DNA of 17,234 bases from JAAFIP01 sp043766985 (GTDB lineage: Bacteria; Pseudomonadota; Gammaproteobacteria; Burkholderiales; Burkholderiaceae_C). Made by a program: the position numbers and the translations under genes. Below, one piece after another: positions 8,114 to 14,626 of this stretch (positions within the stretch are counted from its first letter, which is position 1; the number at the start of each line of letters is the position of its first letter). The DNA lies in NCBI GenBank assembly GCA_043766985.1, contig JAYUHM010000051.1, forward strand, positions 1 to 17,234, read 5' to 3'. The notes under the pieces are model-generated. The model was not told where the DNA came from, made no database searches, and worked only from the letters and a program-made list of their open reading frames with translations.

Positions 8114-9052
8114 GTGTCGGCCATTCAATCCCCCAGCGTAAATAGCAACAAACTCGACGCAGAATTGCACCTGATGGGTGCCAGCCGTTTGGGTGCCTTT
8201 ATTCAGTTTGTCCGCCAGCGCGCGGTAGGCGGACGGGATCGCGACGAAAGCGATATAGCCGATATGTGGCGCTCAGCCGCCCAGCACTATGACGCACTCC
8301 AAAGCACGCAAGCCGCAGTGGCCGATAAGCCCCAAGTGCTGCCCATTCCGCGCAGCATGCTGCCGCATATCGAGCGACTCACCCAACTCGACAGTTTCGC
8401 TGCCACTTTCTCTGCTGTGCCCATTGCATTTGGTATGGTGCCTTTGTGGCAGTTGGTGTGCTCGCAGCTTGACCTGACCGTTTCGACCCTTGAGGCGCTC
8501 AAACAGCACATCCAGCCCAAAATGCGGCCTGCTGCGCTAGCCCGTCTTTGCCTGCCGCTGGCACCGGCGCATGGCCAGTGTGTGCTGGGACGCGAGACAA
8601 AGGGTGAGTACGTATTTCACTCTGACAGCCACGATCTGCGCTACTTGGGCGCGCAGCTCTTGCCGATAGCCGATCTACAGTGCTACCACCACAGTGGCCA
8701 CGCGCAGGCGGCCATAGTTATCGGTGTGGGTTTTAGCACCAATGTGCTTAATGTAGTGCGCTACGGCGACCGCTTGGTGCTGAATAACGGCTACCATCGG
8801 GCCGTGGCGCTACTGTCGCAGGGCTACACCCATGCACCCTGCGTGATCCAGGTGTGCAGCCACTGGGAAGATGTAGGCGTGTGCGCAATGGGCGAGATTT
8901 CCAATAACAGTGCCTTGTATTTCAGCAAAGCACGCCCGCCCTTGCTACGCGATTTTCTCAATCCTGCACTGACCAGCCAGTGGGAGTTGCGGCCCGTGCG
9001 CCGACAAATTACCGTCAAACTGAGTTACGAAAGCTGCGATATCGCCCTTTAG
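8114..9052 (+). CDS. Uncharacterised protein next to a double-glycine peptide gene
   Basis: A 312-residue protein with a GTG start at 8114. I do not recognise its family with certainty. It has no signal peptide and no membrane segment, so it should be cytoplasmic. The N-terminal half is helical (LGAFIQFVRQRAVGG, then ADMWRSAAQHYDAL). The second half contains a segment (about 220-245) YGDRLVLNNGYHRAVALL followed by GYTHAPCVIQ. This recalls the GxHR helix of ParB/sulfiredoxin-like folds, where the motif binds a nucleotide or contributes to catalysis. There are at least eight cysteines and a His-rich patch (CYHHSGH). It lies 184 bp upstream of the peptide gene on the same strand. That position suggests a role with the peptide (maturation, protection or regulation), but this is inference. 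It could equally be an unrelated neighbour. Confidence 0.75.
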   Translation: MSAIQSPSVNSNKLDAELHLMGASRLGAFIQFVRQRAVGGRDRDESDIADMWRSAAQHYDALQSTQAAVADKPQVLPIPRSMLPHIERLTQLDSFAATFSAVPIAFGMVPLWQLVCSQLDLTVSTLEALKQHIQPKMRPAALARLCLPLAPAHGQCVLGRETKGEYVFHSDSHDLRYLGAQLLPIADLQCYHHSGHAQAAIVIGVGFSTNVLNVVRYGDRLVLNNGYHRAVALLSQGYTHAPCVIQVCSHWEDVGVCAMGEISNNSALYFSKARPPLLRDFLNPALTSQWELRPVRRQITVKLSYESCDIAL

Positions 9053-9093
9053 TTGACCGTGCGGCAAAGCTTACAATGTGGGGGGAAACGTGA

Positions 9094-9148
9094 ATTTTTA
9101 CCTGTTTCAAACATTTTTACTTGTTTCAAATTGACACAAGTGAAAAAT
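9094..9148. promoter_or_regulatory. Three operator-like half-sites at the peptide promoter
   Basis: Two direct 18-base copies with one mismatch (9094-9111 and 9113-9130, each ATTTTTAC-Y-TGTTTCAAA) lie 19 bases apart. A third copy of the ATTTTT-ACTTGT half lies inverted at 9136-9148, with one extra base. The inverted pair brackets the -35 hexamer. This arrangement fits binding of a dimeric regulator, but no candidate regulator is assigned. Confidence 0.5.
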
Positions 9149-9159
9149 TTAATTTTAAT
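9131..9159 (+). promoter_or_regulatory. Sigma70-type promoter of the peptide gene
   Basis: A perfect TTGACA (9131-9136), a 17-base spacer and TTTAAT (9154-9159, five of six matches) make this the best promoter seen in the window. The expected start is near 9166, leaving an untranslated leader of about 70 bases. Confidence 0.7.
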
Positions 9160-9182
9160 GTACTTAGGCTATCTAGGAAATC

Positions 9183-9194
9183 TTGGCTAGCCAA
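9183..9194. promoter_or_regulatory. Perfect palindrome in the peptide 5' leader
   Basis: TTGGCTAGCCAA is a 12-base perfect palindrome without a loop, about 17 bases downstream of the predicted transcription start. It could be an operator rather than an RNA hairpin. Function unknown. Confidence 0.35.
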
Positions 9195-9236
9195 AGTGTT
9201 CTACAGTTTTATCGTAACTTTATATAGGAGGATGTT

Positions 9237-9431
9237 ATGAAAATATTGTCTTTGGAAGAAATGCAATTGGTCTCTGGAGGCGGTGGTCATCCCAAGCGCA
9301 CCAAGAAACACGGCGGCGCTGCGTCGTCGCAAAAAGCTTCGTCGGCTGGCTGCCACACAGGCAGTGGTAGCTCTAGCAGCAACGGCGGCGGATGCACACC
9401 ACCCCCACCCCCACCGTTTAGACCATTTTGA
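9237..9431 (+). CDS. Double-glycine leader peptide precursor (microcin/bacteriocin-like)
   Basis: A 64-residue precursor. Residues 1-15 (MKILSLEEMQLVSGG) match the double-glycine leader consensus LSxxELxxVxGG, with Leu4, Ser5, Glu8, Met9, Val12 and Gly14-Gly15, so cleavage after Gly15 by a C39 peptidase is expected. The 49-residue product has a basic N-terminal patch (HPKRTKKH), a Ser/Gly/Ala-rich middle, two cysteines (39 and 53) that could form a disulfide, six prolines (55-60) and a final FRPF. It has no Asp or Glu, no Ile/Leu/Val/Met and no Trp or Tyr, unlike ordinary class II bacteriocins. AGGAGG at 9226-9231 lies 5 bases before the ATG. The convergent C39 transporter operon is the obvious exporter. 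Whether the product is a toxin, a signal or a structural peptide cannot be told from sequence. Confidence 0.88.
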   Translation: MKILSLEEMQLVSGGGGHPKRTKKHGGAASSQKASSAGCHTGSGSSSSNGGGCTPPPPPPFRPF

Positions 9432-9437
9432 TTGAGC

Positions 9438-9457
9438 TGGCTACCGCAGTGTAGCCA
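9438..9457. other. Stem-loop after the peptide gene
   Basis: TGGCTAC and GTAGCCA form a perfect 7-bp stem with a 6-base loop immediately after the peptide stop codon. There is no T-run, so it is not a terminator alone; it may protect the transcript 3' end. Confidence 0.5.
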
Positions 9458-9459
9458 AC

Positions 9460-9490
9460 AAAATGCCCTCCATTGTGAGGGCATTTTTTT
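9460..9490. terminator. Bidirectional rho-independent terminator
   Basis: AAAATGCCCTC, a 6-base loop and GAGGGCATTTT form an 11-bp perfect stem followed by a T-run on the plus strand. The matching A-run on the other side makes it usable for the convergent minus-strand operon. It separates the peptide gene from the tolC-like gene. Confidence 0.88.
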
Positions 9491-9508
9491 ACCTTAACCC
9501 TAACAGCG

Positions 9509-10885
9509 TCACTTAAATGCAGGGGTAGCAGTGATTCGGCCTACTACGGTGGCTAGGCGCAGCCGGGCGCTGGCCTGCGCCAAATACGATTGATCCAAAG
9601 CCAGTTGCGCAGCACTCAGCGACGCTTGTGCACTGAGCAAATCCACAATCGTACCTACGCCGCCCCGGTAACGTCCTAACGCTACTTGGTGGTTTTGCTC
9701 GGCCGATTGCACAAGCGCGCGGGCCGCCAGTCGGGTTTCTATCTCGGTTTGTACTGTCAGCGCCTGGCGCAGCAGCTCGGTTTCCAGCTCTCTGCGAGCG
9801 GCTTCGAGTTGCGATAGTTTGCTGTCGGTTTGCGCATTGTTTTGCGCCAATCGCGCGTCCTGCTCCGAGCCATTAAACAGGGGGATGCTAGCCACCACAG
9901 CGGCGTTGGCGCTTCGCTCCAATCCACCGCTGCCCTGGCCCAAAGGGCGGTTGAGCTGCGCGTTGGCATTCATGCTCACATTGCCCCGGCCTTCGGCTAC
10001 CAGTGCGGTGCCGCGCAGGCGCTGGGCCTCCACGTCAGCTTGTAGTGCGCGCAAGCGTGGGTGCTGCTCACGCACATAGGTGAGCATGTCGTCTATGTTG
10101 GTGGCCGCCTCTACGAAGGGTACGGCGGTTTCTAAAGAGGGCATACCGATTTTTTGCGTCACGGTAAAGCCCATATGCACGGCTAGCGCTGCGCGCGCGG
10201 TCTCCCACTGTCCGTTGGCGCGTACACGCTCCAGGGTGTTTTGCGCCAAGGCCGTTTGCGCTTGCAGCTTTTCTGCCAGGGAGCCTACTTGCACCTCGTA
10301 TTTGGCGCTGGCAGCGCGCAGGCTTTGCTCGGCCACCAGCTCGGCCTGGCGCAGGCTGTCCAAGCGCAGCCATACGCTCAGGGCATCGACATACAGGCGC
10401 AGGGTTTCACCCACGGCATTGAGCTGTGTGTTGCTCAGACCTGCCATGGCACCACTGAGCTGTGCGCGGTTTTGCGCCAGGGTGGCATCGCGCAGGCCAA
10501 AGTCAAACAGCACCCAGCTCAGGCCAATCGAACCAGCCATGTTTTGCCCCGACGAGCTTGTGCCATTGCCCGCACTGCGGTTGGCATTGACTGCGGCGCC
10601 TGCATTGACCCGTGGCCGATAGTCGCTCTGGGCTAAATCTACCCCCGCTTGCCGCTCGGCAATAGCCGCCATAGCCTGGCGCATGCTGGGGTTGGCGCAC
10701 AAGGCTTGGTCTAACGCCATAGGCAAGGTAAGCTGCATCAAATCGGCGGCTTGCAGGCCTGCGCAAGCTGCTACCGAGTTGGCGGGCACCTGGGTTTGTG
10801 CCATGGCCTGCGAGCCTGCCAGCAGTGCCGCGCCAAAGTACGCGCTAGTGCGCCAGGCCGCCAAAAGTTGTCGTTTGCACCTCAT
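9509..10885 (-). CDS. TolC-family outer membrane efflux protein
   Basis: The outer-membrane channel component of a type I secretion system, 458 residues, the usual size for TolC-like proteins. A signal peptide ends at AMA (27-29). The mature part carries long alternating helices of two repeats: LPMALDQALCANPSMRQAMAAIAERQ near the front, and the paired region RYRGGVGTIVDLLSAQASL close to the C-terminus, which is a family hallmark. Its ATG overlaps the stop of the transporter gene by four bases (ATGA, 10882-10885), indicating translational coupling as the third gene of the operon. A dedicated TolC partner inside the export operon means that the system does not need to borrow a housekeeping channel. 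Confidence 0.93.
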   Translation of the reverse strand: MRCKRQLLAAWRTSAYFGAALLAGSQAMAQTQVPANSVAACAGLQAADLMQLTLPMALDQALCANPSMRQAMAAIAERQAGVDLAQSDYRPRVNAGAAVNANRSAGNGTSSSGQNMAGSIGLSWVLFDFGLRDATLAQNRAQLSGAMAGLSNTQLNAVGETLRLYVDALSVWLRLDSLRQAELVAEQSLRAASAKYEVQVGSLAEKLQAQTALAQNTLERVRANGQWETARAALAVHMGFTVTQKIGMPSLETAVPFVEAATNIDDMLTYVREQHPRLRALQADVEAQRLRGTALVAEGRGNVSMNANAQLNRPLGQGSGGLERSANAAVVASIPLFNGSEQDARLAQNNAQTDSKLSQLEAARRELETELLRQALTVQTEIETRLAARALVQSAEQNHQVALGRYRGGVGTIVDLLSAQASLSAAQLALDQSYLAQASARLRLATVVGRITATPAFK

Positions 10886-13047
10886 GCCGTGTGGTCCAGT
10901 CGCATGGTGCTGATGGCTTGCAAATAGACACCAGGTTGGCCGTCAAAAGTCACTTTGCCATCTTCAATTTCTACCACGCGCTGCGCTGCGTAAATCGTCT
11001 CCGGACGGTGTGCGATAACGATGCGCGTCATATCCAGCTGCGCAATGGCGGCGTTGACCTTGGCCTCCAGCTTTACGTCCAAGTGGCTGGTAGCTTCGTC
11101 CAAAATTAAAATCTGTGGCCGTTTGTACAATGCGCGCGCCAGCAGCACGCGCTGCTTTTGTCCGCCTGATAGCACCGTGCCCATATCGCCCACCAGAGTT
11201 TGGTAGCCCATGGCCATTTTTTCAATGTCTTCGTGGATGCAGGCAGCGCGGGCGCATTGTGCTAGCCAGTCCATGTCGGGCCGAGGGTCAAAAAAGCAGA
11301 TGTTGTCGGCAATCGAGCCGGCGAACAAAGTATCGTCCTGCATCACTGTGCCCACCAGGCTGCGCCATTGCTCCAAGCCCAATCGGTCTAGTGGCACACC
11401 GCCCAGCTGGATGGAGCCTTCTTGCGGGTGGTACACGCCAAGCAGCAGCGCCGCCAGGGTCGATTTGCCGCAGCCAGAGCCCCCCACGATGGCCAGCGAC
11501 TGCCCGGCTTCAATCTCCAAATTGATGCCTTGCAACACCCACGGGTCTTGCTCCGAGTAGCGAAACCGCAAGTTCTCCAGAGTGATGGGGCGATTTTTAA
11601 ACGATGTTTCGTCTTGGCCCAGCCACATGGCCTGCGCGGGCTCGGGCGCGGTCAGCACTACGTCGGCCAGACGCTCAGCATGCAGAGACAGCATCTTGAA
11701 ATCAAAGTATTTGCCAATCAATTCAGACAGGCGCGCGTCAAACTGGCTGCGGTAAGCCAAAAACGCCATGAACATGCCCACACTCAAGCTGCCATCCATG
11801 ATCTGGCGTGTGCCCATCCACAGCAACAAAATATAAAATCCCCCGCTAAAAGTGGCGCGCACAACTTTGTAAAAAAGATTTAACTTTTGGATGTCCAACC
11901 CGGCATTAGTCTGCGCCACCAGCAGGGTTTGCCAAGCTGCCTGGCGCTCTTGCTGGCGTGAGAACAATTTGATAGCCCGCACACCGCGAATGGTCTCCAG
12001 ATAATGCGACGACACCATGGCTCCCCGCACAATATTTTCTTGCGTGGCGAGATACAGCGGGCGGTACCACAGAACGCGAATCAGCAAATACAGGGCCACC
12101 GCCAGCATTGCAATCCATGCCAAGTTAGGGCTATAGATAAACATGATGATCAAGGTCAGCACCATCATCACGCCATCAAACAGGGTCTCCACGAAGGTGG
12201 CGGTAAGCACTTTTTGAATCTCGCCCACCGAGCTGGTGCGCGAGACAATATCGCCCAGGTGGCGTTTTTGAAAGTAAGCCACTGGCAAACGCAACAGATG
12301 GCTAAAGATGCTGGACTGCCACTGCATACTGATGGCAGTGTTCATTGACATCATCACCCACGCACGCGCCACGCCAAACACCTGCTGCAAAATCAGCAGC
12401 AGGCCAAAACCGATGGCCAGGGTGGTGAGCAATTCCGCATCGCGCGAGACCACCACTTGGTCAACGATCCATTGCATAAACAAGGGGCTGCCCAGCGAAA
12501 ACACCTCCAGCGCCAGCGTAAAAATAAGCACCTGGCTGAGCGCAGGCAAAAAGCCTTTCACCCGGCCAATCAGTTGCGAGAGAGACACGCGGGTGGTTTC
12601 TTTGCGTGGCTCAAAACCTGGCTCGGGCCACAGCTCCATGGCCACGCCGGTGAACTTGGCGCTCACCTCGGCCATGCCCAGACGGCGCTCGCCAAAGGCC
12701 GGGTCGTGGATCGTCACATGCATGGCACCCACCGACTTGAGCACCACAAAATGGTTTAACTCCCAATGCAAAATGGCAGGCAGCTTGAGCTGGCCCAACT
12801 GGTTCAACTCCAGCCGCACCGCGCGCGCGCCCAGGTATTCTTTTTGCGCAATCTGCGCCAAACCAGCCAGCGTCATGCCTTTGAGCGAGATGGCGTGGCG
12901 ACGGCGCAACGTGGCCAGGTCAGTCACCGTGCCGTGCCAACCCAGCACCATCGCCAAGCAAGCCAAGCCGCATTCGGCTCCTTCGGTTTGCAGCACTACG
13001 GGCAGCTTGGCGCCCCATTGCATGCGGATGGCATCGGTCCAAGCCAT
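10882..13047 (-). CDS. Peptidase-containing ABC transporter (PCAT, C39 type)
   Basis: An inner-membrane exporter that removes double-glycine leaders and pumps the peptide out. It has 721 residues when started at the ATG 13047, chosen because that start gives the usual PCAT N-terminus, follows a GATGGAA ribosome binding site and overlaps the upstream stop codon. An in-frame ATG at 13095 would add 16 residues inside the upstream gene. The C39 peptidase domain (about 14-140) has the full active site: Gln20, Cys26 (GAECGLAC), His99 (LNHFVVL) and Asp115 (IHDPAFGERRL). The membrane domain spans about 165-450. The ATPase domain shows Walker A GGSGCGKST (522-530), signature LSGGQ (626-630), Walker B ILILDE (646-651) and the switch histidine His680. 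All catalytic residues are intact. The expected substrate is the precursor at 9237-9431. Confidence 0.95.
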   Translation of the reverse strand: MAWTDAIRMQWGAKLPVVLQTEGAECGLACLAMVLGWHGTVTDLATLRRRHAISLKGMTLAGLAQIAQKEYLGARAVRLELNQLGQLKLPAILHWELNHFVVLKSVGAMHVTIHDPAFGERRLGMAEVSAKFTGVAMELWPEPGFEPRKETTRVSLSQLIGRVKGFLPALSQVLIFTLALEVFSLGSPLFMQWIVDQVVVSRDAELLTTLAIGFGLLLILQQVFGVARAWVMMSMNTAISMQWQSSIFSHLLRLPVAYFQKRHLGDIVSRTSSVGEIQKVLTATFVETLFDGVMMVLTLIIMFIYSPNLAWIAMLAVALYLLIRVLWYRPLYLATQENIVRGAMVSSHYLETIRGVRAIKLFSRQQERQAAWQTLLVAQTNAGLDIQKLNLFYKVVRATFSGGFYILLLWMGTRQIMDGSLSVGMFMAFLAYRSQFDARLSELIGKYFDFKMLSLHAERLADVVLTAPEPAQAMWLGQDETSFKNRPITLENLRFRYSEQDPWVLQGINLEIEAGQSLAIVGGSGCGKSTLAALLLGVYHPQEGSIQLGGVPLDRLGLEQWRSLVGTVMQDDTLFAGSIADNICFFDPRPDMDWLAQCARAACIHEDIEKMAMGYQTLVGDMGTVLSGGQKQRVLLARALYKRPQILILDEATSHLDVKLEAKVNAAIAQLDMTRIVIAHRPETIYAAQRVVEIEDGKVTFDGQPGVYLQAISTMRLDHTA

Positions 13048-14384
13048 CAGCGTTCCATCTTTCCAGTGATGCTGTACAGGGGCTCCAGCATCCATTCATA
13101 CAGTTTGCGGGTCTCTTGCAAGATATCGGCATCCAGGCGCTGCCCAGCTTGAAGTGCCTGGGGTTGTCCATAGGCCATGACGTTTTGCGACTGCAAATCT
13201 ACCGTGATGCCATACACCGGCTCGCCAGCGGGAATATCGGGCAAGGTAAAGCCTGCCAGTTCGGCGCTGGGCAACGCAGCGGTAGACACGGCAACTACTT
13301 TGCCCTCGTGCAGGCCAAATTTTTGGTAAGGATAGGCTTGGTAGCGCACCAACACCTTGTCGCCAGGGCGCACAAAGCCAATGGTACGGCTGGGCGCAAA
13401 CAGCCGCGCCTGCAGCTGGTTTTGGATAGGCACCAAGTTGAGCAAAGGGCGTGCGGCATCGGCCACCTGCCCTACGTCACCCGACACCAAGGTGGCGCGC
13501 CCGTCCTCTGGTGCGGTGACCACGACCCGTCTGCGCGCATCGACCTCGGTCAACTCTTGCTGCGACGAGGATATGGTGCGCTGCAGGCCAGAATTTAAGT
13601 TAGCGTAGCGGCTTTTGGTGCTGTCAATGTCGCGGGCTGCCGTGGCCAGCTCGCGCTGGGTGGCTTGCACATCGCGCTCTAACGCTTGCAGGCGCGACTG
13701 CTGCTCCGACAGCTCCAGGTCTTTTTGAATAAGCTGCTCTTTGGCGATGTAATCTTGGTCGGCCAAGCCCTGGTAGCGGTTTTTAATATCCTGCGCAACT
13801 GCTACGCGCCTGCGCTGTTGCTCAACCTGCCGTTCGATGGTTTGTGCATCTTTTTGCAAGCCGCTGATGCGGCGCTCGACATGCATCAGGTCGTCGCTTT
13901 GGGCCTTTTGGTTACGCGCAATTTCGCTTTGCATGGACAGGCGACGTTGCTCGATCTCACGACTGACATCTTGCTGGATCTCGCGTGCGCCGCTGCCCAT
14001 GCGGTCGCTGCTGAGTACAAACAGCACATCGCCTTTGCGCACCACTTGGCCTTCGGCCACCTTGCGCTCGATGATGACCCCGGCTTGCGGGGTTTGCACG
14101 CGGATCATGCCAGCCCGCGGCACCAAATGCCCCGCCACCGTGCTGCGCCGGGTGTAACTGCCCTGGGTTACAAACCAGGCCAGCGCCGCTAAAATAACCA
14201 GCGCCAAAAAGCTCCACCACCACATGCCCATGCGTGGCACCACAATCACTTCGCCCTGCAGACGCGGTTGCAGGGCTAGCAGAGACTCTTCTCGGAAAAT
14301 ATGGCGCCCTGTACTCACCGGCGTGGACCGACTGGACGTAGGGTTGCGCGGCGGGTTGTTAACGGTAACTGGGGTAGGTTCCAC
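13047..14384 (-). CDS. HlyD/CvaA-type membrane fusion protein
   Basis: The periplasmic adaptor linking the ABC transporter to the outer-membrane channel, 445 residues. A short cytoplasmic N-terminus leads to one membrane helix (about 55-73, after RMGMWWW), then a biotinyl-lipoyl-like half (AGVIIERKVAEGQVVRKGDVLFVL), a long coiled coil (about 120-275, rich in Gln, Arg and Glu) and the second barrel portion. It is the first gene of the operon. Its TGA overlaps the transporter ATG by one base (TGATG at 13049-13045). The start is a GTG at 14384 with no good ribosome binding site, so a start slightly downstream is possible. Its architecture resembles CvaA of the microcin V exporter. Confidence 0.93.
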   Translation of the reverse strand: MEPTPVTVNNPPRNPTSSRSTPVSTGRHIFREESLLALQPRLQGEVIVVPRMGMWWWSFLALVILAALAWFVTQGSYTRRSTVAGHLVPRAGMIRVQTPQAGVIIERKVAEGQVVRKGDVLFVLSSDRMGSGAREIQQDVSREIEQRRLSMQSEIARNQKAQSDDLMHVERRISGLQKDAQTIERQVEQQRRRVAVAQDIKNRYQGLADQDYIAKEQLIQKDLELSEQQSRLQALERDVQATQRELATAARDIDSTKSRYANLNSGLQRTISSSQQELTEVDARRRVVVTAPEDGRATLVSGDVGQVADAARPLLNLVPIQNQLQARLFAPSRTIGFVRPGDKVLVRYQAYPYQKFGLHEGKVVAVSTAALPSAELAGFTLPDIPAGEPVYGITVDLQSQNVMAYGQPQALQAGQRLDADILQETRKLYEWMLEPLYSITGKMER

Positions 14385-14626
14385 CCGGGTATCTTACCCA
14401 AAGTTACTACTGGCGCTATACGTACAAGCGTGAAATCTGTAGCAAATGCGCCATTAAAAACTCCATCTGACTGGCCAAAATACGCCGGCTGCGCGAAATA
14501 AAGCTTCCCACAGGCTGGGCATACCGTTGTGGAAATGCGCGCCGCAGTAGGCAAACTGGGCGGTCCGGGGCAAACAGCTGCCAAGCAGCATAAAGATACT
14601 AAAGTACCCTAGAATCAGAAAATGAC
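14385..14626. other. Divergent intergenic region, possible small ORF
   Basis: This lies between the start of the export operon and the start of the broken DUF11 gene. On the minus strand three frames are open at once. One is a 45-codon ATG frame at 14591-14454 without a Shine-Dalgarno. Another is protein-like up to a TAG at 14418-14416 but lacks a start codon. A TAGAAT box at 14610-14615 could serve the DUF11 gene. No convincing promoter for the export operon was found. Confidence 0.35.

Noticed and set aside
9060..9237. CRISPR-like array from the repeated ATTTTTAC-TGTTTCAAA units
   Set aside because: There are only two direct copies with a one-base gap and no spacers. Their position over a promoter fits operator half-sites better.
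13048..13095. A longer transporter start at 13095
   Set aside because: It would add 16 residues unlike any PCAT N-terminus and overlap the adaptor gene by 49 bases. The ATG at 13047 has a ribosome binding site and the coupled TGATG junction.
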